Positions 1-8,272 of a stretch of DNA of 48,586 nucleotides are shown here, in pieces; position 1 is the stretch's first letter; the number at the start of each line of letters is the position of its first letter. The notes beneath the pieces were generated by a model. The model ran no database searches and was not told where the DNA came from. It worked only from the letters and a program-made list of their open reading frames with translations. Both the position numbers and the translations under genes were made by a program. This DNA comes from Deltaproteobacteria bacterium. Its GTDB lineage: Bacteria > Myxococcota_A > UBA9160 > UBA4427. The stretch spans positions 85,308-133,893 of the forward strand of contig JAJDAO010000030.1 of NCBI GenBank assembly GCA_029261835.1, given 5' to 3'.

Positions 1-522
1 CATCTCGGTCAGCACGTAGTTGGTGGTTCCGTTCAGGATGCCGTGGACGCTGCTGATGTGGTTCGCCGCAAGTCCCTCACGAAGCGACCGCAGGATCGGA
101 ATGCCGCCACCAACCGCCGCTTCGAAAGCCACATCGACGTTCGCTTCGGCTGCGAGAGCGAAGATCTCCTTGCCGTACAGCGCCAGCAATGCCTTGTTGG
201 CCGTCACAACGTGCTTGCCCTTGGCAACCGCCTCGAGGATGAATCCCTTGGCAACGTCGTATCCACCGATCAGCTCGATCACGATGTCGACGCTGGGATC
301 CGCAATCAAGGCTGAGGCGTCTCGATCGAAGTGGATTCCGTCGAGATCGACGCCGCGATCCGTCTCGATGTCCAGGTCGGCAACGCGCACCAGTCGCAGG
401 CCGAAGCCCAGCCGCTGTTCGATCACATCCGCGTTGCGCGACAGCACCTTCACCACACCGGTGCCGATGACACCCAGTCCGATCAGACCGACACCCACGG
501 TCTCCTTGCGTTCATCTGCCAT
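1..522 (-). CDS. hom: Homoserine dehydrogenase, N-terminal part (cut by window edge)
   Basis: Catalyses NAD(P)H-dependent reduction of aspartate semialdehyde to homoserine, the branch point to threonine and methionine. 174 codons are visible, from the ATG at 522 to the window edge; the rest lies outside. A Rossmann dinucleotide motif (GLIGLGVIGTG) sits near residues 12-22, followed by the family motifs VTANKALLA and EAAVGGGIPIL, and the visible part ends in GTTNYVLTEM, the conserved substrate-binding region. The gene starts 9 bp after the aminotransferase stop and is probably co-transcribed with it. The C-terminal catalytic half and any ACT domain cannot be judged. Confidence 0.95.
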   Translation of the reverse strand, partial: MADERKETVGVGLIGLGVIGTGVVKVLSRNADVIEQRLGFGLRLVRVADLDIETDRGVDLDGIHFDRDASALIADPSVDIVIELIGGYDVAKGFILEAVAKGKHVVTANKALLALYGKEIFALAAEANVDVAFEAAVGGGIPILRSLREGLAANHISSVHGILNGTTNYVLTEM

Positions 523-531
523 TTCGAAGCC

Positions 532-1752
532 TCAGCTTGCCTTTGCATCCCTCAGGAAGCGGCGTATTCCGCGCACCGCCTGCCTTATGCGGTGCTTGTT
601 CTCGACCAGTGCGAAGCGCACGAACCCCTCTCCCGTCTCCCCGAAACCGACACCTGGCGAGACCGCTACCTTGGCCTGCTTGAGGAGCCGTTTGGAGAAC
701 TCCAGCGAGCCCAGCTCGCGCATCGACTCGGGCAGCTGGGCCCAGACGAACATGGTGGCCAGCGGCTTCTCTATCTTCCAACAGCCCGCACCTGGCTGGC
801 CCAAGCCTTCGATCAGTGCGTCCCGCCGCTCTTGATAGACCGCCGCATTCTCCGTCACACAGTCCTGGGGACCGCGCAACGCCGCAATCGCGCCAATCTG
901 AATGGCCTGTGGCATGCCGTAATCGAGATAGCTCTTGATCCGGCGCAATGCATGCACCATCTCGCGATTTCCGCAGGCGAAGCCCACGCGCCAGCCCGCC
1001 ATCGAGTGGCTCTTGGAGAGGGAGACGAACTCGATGGCGATGTCCTTGGCGCCCGGAACCTCCAGAATACTCGGTGGCTGGTAGCCATCGAAACTCACCT
1101 CCGCGTAGGCGAAGTCGTGCAACACCATCAAATCGTGCTCGTGCGCGAAGTCGATGATCCGCTCGAAGAAGACCCGATCGACCACGTGAGTCGTCGGATT
1201 GGAGGGAAAGGACACGATGAGCATCTTGGGCTTGGGCCAGGTGCGTGCCACGGCCTGCTCGAGCTTCTGAATGAAGTCGACGTCTGGCGCGAGCGGCACC
1301 TTGCGCAGGTCGCCGCCCGCGATGATCACCGAGTACTGGTGGATCGGATAGGCGGGATCCGGGCAGAGCACGACGTCACCCGGGCCGACGGTCATCAGCA
1401 CGAAGTGCGAGAGCCCCTCCTTGGCGCCGATCACGGCGATGGCTTCGTGGTCGGGATCGAGCTCCACACCGTGACGCCGCATGTACCACTCGGTGATGGC
1501 AACGCGCAGGTTGGGGATCCCCTGCGAGGAGGAGTAGCGGTGGTTGCGCGGATCCTGGGCCGCCTCGACGATCTTGCTCACAACGTGAGGCGGTGTCGCT
1601 AGGTCGGGGTTTCCCATGCCGAGGTCCACGATGTCTTCGCCGGCCCGGCGGGCGACCCGGGTCAGATCCGTCACCTCCGCCAAGATGTAGGGAGGTAGTC
1701 GGTTCAGCTTGTTGAAGTCGTGTCGAAATTCGTGCTTGAAGTGATCTGTCAT
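532..1752 (-). CDS. alaC: Class I/II aminotransferase, AlaC-like
   Basis: PLP-dependent fold-type I aminotransferase of 406 residues. It resembles the AlaC (glutamate-pyruvate transaminase) and LL-diaminopimelate aminotransferase-like group. Visible motifs are [13 protein letters not shown] near the N-terminus, [21 protein letters not shown], the [12 protein letters not shown] cofactor/substrate loop, and [15 protein letters not shown], whose lysine should form the Schiff base with PLP. It lies immediately upstream of hom, an arrangement that ties it to alanine or aspartate-family amino-acid metabolism. The enzyme class is clear; substrate preference (alanine, or another small amino acid) is inferred from overall resemblance, so the symbol is tentative. 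Confidence 0.85.
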   Translation of the reverse strand: MTDHFKHEFRHDFNKLNRLPPYILAEVTDLTRVARRAGEDIVDLGMGNPDLATPPHVVSKIVEAAQDPRNHRYSSSQGIPNLRVAITEWYMRRHGVELDPDHEAIAVIGAKEGLSHFVLMTVGPGDVVLCPDPAYPIHQYSVIIAGGDLRKVPLAPDVDFIQKLEQAVARTWPKPKMLIVSFPSNPTTHVVDRVFFERIIDFAHEHDLMVLHDFAYAEVSFDGYQPPSILEVPGAKDIAIEFVSLSKSHSMAGWRVGFACGNREMVHALRRIKSYLDYGMPQAIQIGAIAALRGPQDCVTENAAVYQERRDALIEGLGQPGAGCWKIEKPLATMFVWAQLPESMRELGSLEFSKRLLKQAKVAVSPGVGFGETGEGFVRFALVENKHRIRQAVRGIRRFLRDAKAS

Positions 1753-1845
1753 CAGTCCGGTCTCTCGAGTCGCTGTTTCTCGTCGTCGATGCCATTCCTG
1801 CCCGCGCGCACAACGATCGGCGCGGGCCCGCTGCGCCCTCGTCTC

Positions 1846-1880
1846 AGCCCGCCGACACCCGGCGCGAACACCGGCGGGCT
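1846..1880 (-). terminator. GC-rich hairpin at the lipA stop codon
   Basis: AGCCCGCCG (1846-1854) and CGGCGGGCT (1872-1880) form a perfect 9-bp inverted repeat overlapping the lipA stop codon. It sits in the 126-bp gap before the aminotransferase. No U-tract follows on the minus strand, so this could be a weak terminator or only a 3' stabilising hairpin. Confidence 0.35.
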
Positions 1881-2841
1881 AACTAGCGCGTGCGGCTTGC
1901 AGCGTCTCGGCCGCGTTGAAGGATGAGCGCACGAGCGGCCCGCTCGCCACGTGAGCAAAGCCCAGGCCGCTCGCGAACTCCTCGAGAGAAGCGAACTCCT
2001 CCGGCTCCAGGTAGCGCTCGACGGGCAGGTGGTCGCGTGTCGGGCGCAGATACTGGCCGAGCGTGAGCGAATCCACACCAACCGCCCGCAGCGTCTCGAG
2101 CACGTGCTCCACTTGCGGCCGTGTTTCACCGAGCCCCAGGATCAACCCCGACTTGACAATCGAGTCGGGGCGCAGGCGACGGGCCTCGCGCAGAACTGCC
2201 AGAGAGCGCTCGAAAGACGCGCCCGGCCGCACCCGCGGATAGAGTTCAGGCGCGGTCTCGACGTTGTGGTTGTAGACATCCGGCTGACCGCTGCAGACGG
2301 TTGCGACGGCCTCCAGATCACCCTTGAAGTCTGGTGTCAGCACCTCAACGCTCGTCGCGGGGCGACTCCGCTTGATCTCCAGCACGCTTCGCCGGAACTG
2401 CTCGGCTCCGCCGTCCGGCAGATCGTCGCGATTGACAGACGTCAGCACCACGTGCTTGAGCCCGAGCCTCCGTGCCGCCCTCGCCACGTTGCGAGGCTCT
2501 TCGGCGTCGACCGCGGCCGGTCGACCGGTCGCAACGGCGCAGAAGCGACAGGCGCGCGTGCAGACATCGCCCAGCAGCATGAATGTAACCGCCTGCCGAG
2601 ACCAACAGAGAGCGCGATTCGGGCAGCGCGCCGCCTCACAGACGGACTCGAGACCGAGTCCGCGCAGCATCCGCTCGATCTCCACCAGCTCGGGCTCGCG
2701 CACCGGCTCGCGGCGGCAGTGAGGCGGAATGCGCAGGTGGCTGAAGGCCCTCGCGCCCTTGCCAACACGCACGGGTGCCGCAGAGCGACCCTTCTGGTCG
2801 CCCTTCTCAAAGGCTTGCTGAGTGCGGATGACCGTAGACAT
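1879..2841 (-). CDS. lipA: Lipoyl synthase
   Basis: Radical-SAM enzyme that inserts two sulfurs into protein-bound octanoyl groups to make lipoyl cofactor for pyruvate and 2-oxoglutarate dehydrogenases and the glycine cleavage system. The protein has 320 residues. It shows the auxiliary 4Fe-4S motif CX4CX5C (CEAARCPNRALC, about residues 68-79), the radical-SAM motif CX3CX2C (CTRACRFC), and the C-terminal RSSF signature (VRSSFNA) whose serine ligates the auxiliary cluster. No lipB is adjacent, so the octanoyl transferase must be encoded elsewhere. Only 23 bp separate its start from the stop of the permease upstream, so co-transcription is possible. Confidence 0.96.
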   Translation of the reverse strand: MSTVIRTQQAFEKGDQKGRSAAPVRVGKGARAFSHLRIPPHCRREPVREPELVEIERMLRGLGLESVCEAARCPNRALCWSRQAVTFMLLGDVCTRACRFCAVATGRPAAVDAEEPRNVARAARRLGLKHVVLTSVNRDDLPDGGAEQFRRSVLEIKRSRPATSVEVLTPDFKGDLEAVATVCSGQPDVYNHNVETAPELYPRVRPGASFERSLAVLREARRLRPDSIVKSGLILGLGETRPQVEHVLETLRAVGVDSLTLGQYLRPTRDHLPVERYLEPEEFASLEEFASGLGFAHVASGPLVRSSFNAAETLQAARAS

Positions 2842-2864
2842 GAGACCTCGCGAATGCCGCCATA

Positions 2865-4250
2865 CTACTCGAGAAGGTCGCCTCTAGCCGCCCCCTCACC
2901 GCCTCTGACCGCCGCGAGGCGAGCGAAGATCCAGTAGAAGGGCAGCCCGGCCACCAGCATCGCGAAGCTGACCGCACACTCGAACGGACTGCCGATCAAC
3001 ATCGCCAGGGCGACGCCGGCGTTGGCCGCCAGATAGAGACCCGGCATCCAGGGATAGCCCCAGGCCCGGTAGGGACGCGGCCTGTCGGGCTGAATGCGCC
3101 GCAGTCGGTAGAGTGCCACCACGTCCGCCATGCTTGCGAGTAGGATCGCGAAGACCGTGAAATCGAGTGCACTCGGAAAGCTGCGCAGCAAGAGGAGCAG
3201 GCCAACGGACACGATGCACTGCACCACGATCGCGACCGACGGCGTGCGGAAGTCGGCATGAACCCGGTCTACACCCGGAAAGAACAGGCGGTCGAGCGCC
3301 ATCGCGTACGCGATGCGGGGTCCGACGAGGACCGTGGCGTTGAGTGTCCCCAATACCGAAATCAGCACGAAGAGACCCACCAGGGTCCCACCCGCGGGCC
3401 CGAAGAGCGCAAGCGCCGCCGCCTCACCCGCATCGCCAACACCGCGCAGCTCATCCATCGGCAGCGCAAAGAGATAAACGCCGTTCACCAATAGGTAGAT
3501 GCCGGCGCAAATCGCGAGCCCCAGGAAGAGCGAGCGCGGCAGGTTGCGTCCTGGCGCTCGGATTTCGCTGGCGACGTAGATCGAGGCGTTCCAGCCGAGG
3601 TACGTGAAGAGGACCGGCGAGAGAGCGCGCCCGAAGTTGGTCGCCGTGACACCGCCCTGCCCGGCTGGCGACGCCGCGGTGAGACGCGCCACCTCGCCGT
3701 CGCCCAGCCAGGGTCCGAGCAGCACGAAGGCGAGCAGCGCGGCGATCTTGAAGAGCGAGGTGAGATTGTTCGCCCGGGCACCCCAACGGACGCCCACGAA
3801 GTTGAGGGCGGAGACCGCCAGCGTCACCGCAATCGCCAGCGTGAGCACCGCCCCGTCTTCGAGACCAACCCGCGCTCCCACGCCCTCGGCAAAGGCCGAG
3901 GCCAGCGCGGCGATGGTGCCTGCGTAGATCGCGAAGAAGCTGAGCCAACCGACCAGGAAGCCGGCCGCCGGATGAACGGCTTCGCGCAGATAGACGTAGT
4001 CTCCGCCCGCATGAGGGTACATGGCGCCGAGCTCGGCGTTGGCCAATGCCCCGGCGAGCGAGAGCAAAGCCCCGGCCAGCCACGCCGCCATGATCCAGCC
4101 CGGCACCGGCAGCAGCTCTGCCACCTGCCCGGGCGTGAAGAAGATGCCCGCGCCGATCACCGATGCCACAACCAGCATGACGGCATCCATCAGCGAGAGT
4201 TGTCGCTCCAGGCGGTCGCGCGGGTGTGCCTGTGTGCTCGTCACGCTCAT
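2865..4250 (-). CDS. APC-superfamily amino acid permease
   Basis: Inner-membrane amino acid/polyamine/organocation transporter of 461 residues with about 12 hydrophobic segments. The first helix carries VIGAGIFFTPGQVA, the unwound substrate-binding segment of the APC family, followed by LANAELGAMYPHAGGDYVYLREA, a typical second-helix region (listed here only as a family signature). I chose the ATG at 4250 (MSVTST) rather than an in-frame codon at 4301 because AAGGGA lies 6 nt upstream of it. Substrate cannot be read from the sequence; the family includes serine/threonine, cationic and other amino acid transporters. The ribosome binding site lies in a strong inverted repeat described separately. 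Confidence 0.85.
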   Translation of the reverse strand: MSVTSTQAHPRDRLERQLSLMDAVMLVVASVIGAGIFFTPGQVAELLPVPGWIMAAWLAGALLSLAGALANAELGAMYPHAGGDYVYLREAVHPAAGFLVGWLSFFAIYAGTIAALASAFAEGVGARVGLEDGAVLTLAIAVTLAVSALNFVGVRWGARANNLTSLFKIAALLAFVLLGPWLGDGEVARLTAASPAGQGGVTATNFGRALSPVLFTYLGWNASIYVASEIRAPGRNLPRSLFLGLAICAGIYLLVNGVYLFALPMDELRGVGDAGEAAALALFGPAGGTLVGLFVLISVLGTLNATVLVGPRIAYAMALDRLFFPGVDRVHADFRTPSVAIVVQCIVSVGLLLLLRSFPSALDFTVFAILLASMADVVALYRLRRIQPDRPRPYRAWGYPWMPGLYLAANAGVALAMLIGSPFECAVSFAMLVAGLPFYWIFARLAAVRGGEGAARGDLLE

Positions 4251-4254
4251 TGGG

Positions 4255-4314
4255 ACGTCCCTTTCGATTGTCGATTCCCGCGCAGCCTCGAGAAGCGCCA
4301 ATCGAAAGGAACGT
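4255..4314 (-). promoter_or_regulatory. 16-bp inverted repeat burying the permease ribosome binding site
   Basis: ACGTCCCTTTCGATTG (4255-4270) and CAATCGAAAGGAACGT (4299-4314) are inverted repeats over 16 positions with one mismatch, separated by 28 nt. They fill most of the 74-bp gap between the hppA stop and the permease ATG. Read on the minus strand, the 3' arm contains AAGGGA, the only Shine-Dalgarno for the permease. The folded RNA would therefore hide it. No U-tract follows the 3' arm, which argues against an ordinary terminator. Translational control is an inference. Confidence 0.5.
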
Positions 4315-4324
4315 GCCCGGATCC

Positions 4325-6391
4325 TCAGCCCATGAATGGGATGAGGAGCAGTGCGACGATGTTCACCAGCTTGAGCATCGGGTTGATGGCCGGACCCGCG
4401 GTGTCCTTGTAGGGATCGCCCACCGTATCACCCGTCACCGCGGCCTTGTGGGCCTCGGAGCCCTTACCACCGTGCTGACCCATCTCGATGAACTTCTTGG
4501 CGTTGTCCCATGCCGCACCGCCCGTCGTCATTGAGAGCGCCAGGCAAACGCCCGAAACGATCGAGCCGATCAGCAACCCACCGACCGCCTGGGCGCTCAC
4601 CAGCCCGGGCACGAGAATCAGCAGGATGGGGACACCCACCGGGATCAGCGCCGGCGCGATCATCTCGCGAAGTGCCGCCTGCGTCACGATGTCGACGCAC
4701 TGGCTGTAGTCCGGCTTCGCCGTCCCCTCCATGATGCCGGGGATCTCCTTGAACTGACGCCGCACCTCTTGCACGACCTTCTTGCCCGCGACTCCGACGG
4801 CGTTCATCGCGAACGAGGCGAAGACGAAGGGCAACATCGCGCCGATGAAGAGACCGGCCAGCACGCTCACGCTCGAGAGATCGAAGTCGGTCGTGATGCC
4901 ACTGACCCGCAGATCCTCGATATAGGTGGCGAAGAGCACGACGGCCGCCAAGCCGGCGGAGGCGATGGCGTAGCCCTTGGTCACGGCCTTGGTGGTGTTT
5001 CCGAAGGCGTCCAACGGATCGGTGACGCTGCGTACGTCGTCGCCGAGCTCCGCCATCTCCGCAATGCCGCCGGCATTGTCCGTGATGGGGCCGTAGGCGT
5101 CGATGCTGACGATCAACCCCGCCAGCGAGAGCATTGCCATGGCGGCGATGCCAACGCCGTAGAGGCCCGCCAGGGCGTAGCAGGTGACGATGGCCAGCAC
5201 GATGGCCAGCACCGGCACCACGGTGGCCTGCATACCAACCGCGAGTCCACTGATCACGTTGGTGCCATGCCCGCCCTCACTTGCCTCGGCGATCGCAGCG
5301 ACGTGCCTCGAGCCGTCGCCGGTGTAGACGTCAGTGATCCACAGCATCACGCCCGTCAACCCACAGCCCGCCAGGGTGCAGAGCCAGACGCGAATCTCGC
5401 CCAGGGCGTGGCCCGTCGCGTCGACATCCGGGACATCGAAGAAGAATGTCAGAACGAAGAGTGCGCCGACCAGCACCGCGGCCGCGACCGCCAGACCGCG
5501 GTACATAGCGCCCATCACTGCGGGCTGCTCGCTCGCAGCGGGCTCGCTTATGGTGACGAAGGGCAGCGCGACCAGGGACCCGACGATGCCCGCTGCGCCG
5601 ACCATCAAGGGGTAGAAGAACATGCTGGCATTGCCCGGGAAGATGATGTGCGCCAGCAGCATGACGGCGGCCGCGGTCACGCCGTACGTCTCGAAGAGAT
5701 CGGCCGCCATGCCCGCGCAGTCACCGACGTTGTCGCCCACGTTGTCCGCGATCGTGGCGGGGTTGCGCGGATCGTCCTCGGGGATGTTGGCCTCGACCTT
5801 GCCCACCAGGTCGGCGCCGACATCGGCCCCCTTGGTGAAGATGCCGCCACCCAGACGCGCGAAGACCGAGATCAATGAGCCGCCGAACGCCAGACCGATC
5901 AGGGCGTTGGAGGTGGACGTCATCACGTTGGTGTGGTCGCTGGACAGCGAGCTGACGGTGAACACGACGGCCGCCAGGGCCAACAGGCCGAGGCCCACGA
6001 CCATGAGACCCGTCACCGCACCGCCCTTGAAGGCGAGATCGAAGGCCGGCGAGAAGCCACTGCGGGCCGCTTCGGAGACCCGCACGTTGGCCCTCACCGA
6101 CACGCTCATGCCGATGAAGCCGGCGGCCGCGCTCGCCAGGGCGCCCAGCGCGAAGCCAAAGGCGTACCACCAGTTGAGCGCCACCCCGACCACGACGAAG
6201 ACCGGCAGCCCGACGAACGCCACCGTGCGGTACTGGCGGCGAAGAAAGGCCGTTGCGCCCTGGGCGATCGCCGCAGAAATCTCGTTGGCACGCGTGTGGG
6301 TCGAGGGCGCCGCCATGACCTGGCGGTAGAGCTTCCCGCCCCAGACGATGGCGAGGATCCCCGCGACGAAGGCTAGAACTGTGACGAACAT
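4325..6391 (-). CDS. hppA: Membrane proton-pumping pyrophosphatase, K+-independent type
   Basis: Integral-membrane pyrophosphatase of 688 residues that hydrolyses PPi and pumps H+ across the inner membrane, with about 16 transmembrane helices. Catalytic motifs are visible: [24 protein letters not shown] and, near the C-terminus, [18 protein letters not shown]. The sequence [10 protein letters not shown] has Lys where K+-dependent enzymes carry Ala (GNTTAA), which marks the K+-independent class of H+ pumps. The start at 6391 (MFVTVL) is supported by AGGAGA 6 nt upstream; the frame stays open to 6487 but that extension is non-hydrophobic and unlike the family. The gene is divergent from the TPP enzyme across a 318-bp gap. 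Confidence 0.97.
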   Translation of the reverse strand: MFVTVLAFVAGILAIVWGGKLYRQVMAAPSTHTRANEISAAIAQGATAFLRRQYRTVAFVGLPVFVVVGVALNWWYAFGFALGALASAAAGFIGMSVSVRANVRVSEAARSGFSPAFDLAFKGGAVTGLMVVGLGLLALAAVVFTVSSLSSDHTNVMTSTSNALIGLAFGGSLISVFARLGGGIFTKGADVGADLVGKVEANIPEDDPRNPATIADNVGDNVGDCAGMAADLFETYGVTAAAVMLLAHIIFPGNASMFFYPLMVGAAGIVGSLVALPFVTISEPAASEQPAVMGAMYRGLAVAAAVLVGALFVLTFFFDVPDVDATGHALGEIRVWLCTLAGCGLTGVMLWITDVYTGDGSRHVAAIAEASEGGHGTNVISGLAVGMQATVVPVLAIVLAIVTCYALAGLYGVGIAAMAMLSLAGLIVSIDAYGPITDNAGGIAEMAELGDDVRSVTDPLDAFGNTTKAVTKGYAIASAGLAAVVLFATYIEDLRVSGITTDFDLSSVSVLAGLFIGAMLPFVFASFAMNAVGVAGKKVVQEVRRQFKEIPGIMEGTAKPDYSQCVDIVTQAALREMIAPALIPVGVPILLILVPGLVSAQAVGGLLIGSIVSGVCLALSMTTGGAAWDNAKKFIEMGQHGGKGSEAHKAAVTGDTVGDPYKDTAGPAINPMLKLVNIVALLLIPFMG

Positions 6392-6709
6392 TTCGGTCTC
6401 CTGCTGTCCTGCTGCTGGGTAGGGAGTGGGAGGGCCGGCCCCGCGATCTCGGCAACCGGATGTACCTGGACCCTCTGCGAAGGCCATCTGCCAGGGCCAT
6501 CAGCGAAGAGGGCCGCGGCTCGGGCATCTGAGGCCGGCGCCGGCTCCCCTCGGCCGGCGGTAGGCTAGACGGCAGCATGTCAAAAGTCCAGCCTCAATTG
6601 AGGTTTTGACCCGGCGCCGCGCGCCCGGACGGCGGCCCGCCAGACGCCCCGGCTATGCTCCTGGCGACCGCCATCCGGGCGCCCCGGATCGCAGGCCCCG
6701 GAGGACGAA
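6392..6709. promoter_or_regulatory. Divergent intergenic region with a nested palindrome
   Basis: This is the shared upstream region of hppA (minus) and the TPP enzyme (plus). At 6579-6610, GTCAAAA and TTTTGAC form outer inverted arms. Inside, asymmetrically placed, is the perfect 12-bp palindrome CCTCAATTGAGG (6592-6603). On the minus strand the left arm provides a consensus TTGACA at 6583-6578, but no convincing -10 follows. The palindrome could be an operator; I see nothing else recognisable here. Confidence 0.35.
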
Positions 6710-8272
6710 ATGAATGCAGCGGTGAGCCTGTTCGAGACAGCCGCTCGCGCGGGCGTCAAGATCTGCCTGGCGAACCCCGGCACGACCGAGATGCCCCTGG
6801 TGGCCGCGCTGGACGTGGTGGATGGGATTCGATCCGTGCTGTGCCTCTTCGAAGGTGTCGCGACCGGGGCGGCGGATGGCTACGGGCGCATGACGGACCG
6901 CCCGGCACTCACGCTCCTCCATCTGGGGCCCGGCTTCGCCAACGGCATCGCCAATCTTCACAATGCACGGCGCGCGCGTTCGCCGGTCGTGAACCTGATC
7001 GGCGATCACGCGAGCTGGCACCTGAAGCACGATGCGCCGCTGACCTCCGACATCGCGTCGCTCGCGAGCCCCGTCTCCGGCTGGCTCCACGCCTGCAACA
7101 CAGCGCAGGCTCTGCCGCTCGATATCGGCCGAGCCATTGCGGCTGCCACCGGGCCTCCCGGCCAGGTGGCCAGCCTGATCGTGCCCGCGGACTACCAGGC
7201 GGGCGAAGCCGGAGACGCGGTGGCCGTGGCGGGGCCCAAGCCACTCACGCGTGTGAGCGATGACGACATCGAGCGCACGGCACGCGACCTGCGAAAGGCA
7301 GCCGGCGGTACCGATTCGCGCGTCACGCTGCTGCTGGGCGGCGCCGCGCTGCGTGAGCGGGGCCTGCGCGCAGCGGAGCGCATCGCGGCGGCGACCGGCG
7401 CGCGACTGCTGGCCGAGACCTTCCCCGCCCGCTGGGAGCGCGGCGGCGATCTGCCGGCGGTCGAGCGACTGCCGTACCTGCCCGAGCAGGCCAACCAGTT
7501 GCTGAGCGACGACCGCGCGCTCGTACTCGCCGGCGCACGTGAGCCGATCTCGTTCTTCGGCTACGAGGGCGTGCCGAGCCGCATCGCGGCGGGCGTCGAG
7601 ACCCACCGTCTGGCGGGTCCCGAGGAGGATGTCGAGAGCGCCCTCGAAGCGCTCGCCGATGCCGTCGCGGGTGGCTCGCGGGCGGCGGCCGCCGCGCGGG
7701 CGACCGGCGCAGTCCCGCCGCTGGCCTCCGGCCCCCTCAACCCCCAGACGATCGGTGCCGTGCTGGCCGCCCGTCTCCCCGAGGACGCCATCGTGGTGGA
7801 CGAGGCGGCGACAACGGGGCTCCCCTTCTACGGCGCTTCGGTCGACGCCCCGCGCCACACATTGCTTTCGCTCACGGGCGGCGCCATCGGTCAGGGACTG
7901 CCCTGCGCGACCGGCGCCGCGCTGGCCTGCCCGGGGCGGCCGGTGATCGCCTTTCAGGCCGACGGCAGCGCGCTCTACACCTGTCAGGCGCTCTGGACCC
8001 AGGCACGTGAGGGCCTCGACGTGCTGACGCTGCTGTGCTCCAACCGCGCCTATCGCATCCTGCAGATCGAGCTGGCGCGCGCCGGCGTGAGCCAGCCGGG
8101 CCGACAGGCGCGCGCACTCACACGGCTGGACGAGCCCGAGCTCGACTGGGTCGCGTTGGCACGCGGTTTCGGGGTCCCGGCCCGGCGTATCGAGAGCAGC
8201 GAAGCGCTCAGCGAGGCTCTGCCGCGCGCGTTGTCAGAGCCGGGGCCAAAGTTGCTGGAACTCGTTATCTAG
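6710..8272 (+). CDS. Thiamine-diphosphate enzyme, acetolactate synthase large-subunit-like
   Basis: Cytosolic ThDP-dependent enzyme of 520 residues in the acetolactate synthase / benzoylformate decarboxylase superfamily. It has an N-terminal Pyr domain with the conserved catalytic glutamate in LCLFEGVATGAADGYGRM, a central domain, and a C-terminal PP domain with QADGSALYT...LLCSNRAY, the metal/ThDP motif. The first Gly of the usual GDG is Ala here, while Asp and the following Gly are kept. GGAGG lies 5 nt before the ATG. No small ilvN subunit is adjacent and ilvC/ilvD are absent, so a true branched-chain biosynthetic role is doubtful; a 2-oxoacid decarboxylase or ligase is equally possible. 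The stop overlaps the convergent gene's end by 8 bp. Confidence 0.85.
   Translation: MNAAVSLFETAARAGVKICLANPGTTEMPLVAALDVVDGIRSVLCLFEGVATGAADGYGRMTDRPALTLLHLGPGFANGIANLHNARRARSPVVNLIGDHASWHLKHDAPLTSDIASLASPVSGWLHACNTAQALPLDIGRAIAAATGPPGQVASLIVPADYQAGEAGDAVAVAGPKPLTRVSDDDIERTARDLRKAAGGTDSRVTLLLGGAALRERGLRAAERIAAATGARLLAETFPARWERGGDLPAVERLPYLPEQANQLLSDDRALVLAGAREPISFFGYEGVPSRIAAGVETHRLAGPEEDVESALEALADAVAGGSRAAAAARATGAVPPLASGPLNPQTIGAVLAARLPEDAIVVDEAATTGLPFYGASVDAPRHTLLSLTGGAIGQGLPCATGAALACPGRPVIAFQADGSALYTCQALWTQAREGLDVLTLLCSNRAYRILQIELARAGVSQPGRQARALTRLDEPELDWVALARGFGVPARRIESSEALSEALPRALSEPGPKLLELVI

Noticed and set aside
331..1602. 423-codon plus-strand frame opposite hom and the aminotransferase
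   Set aside because: Shadow of two well-recognised minus-strand genes; the His/Gln/Arg-rich composition is typical of antisense frames.
4769..5878. 369-codon plus-strand frame opposite hppA
   Set aside because: Antisense to a clear membrane pyrophosphatase; very His/Asp/Gln-rich and without motifs.
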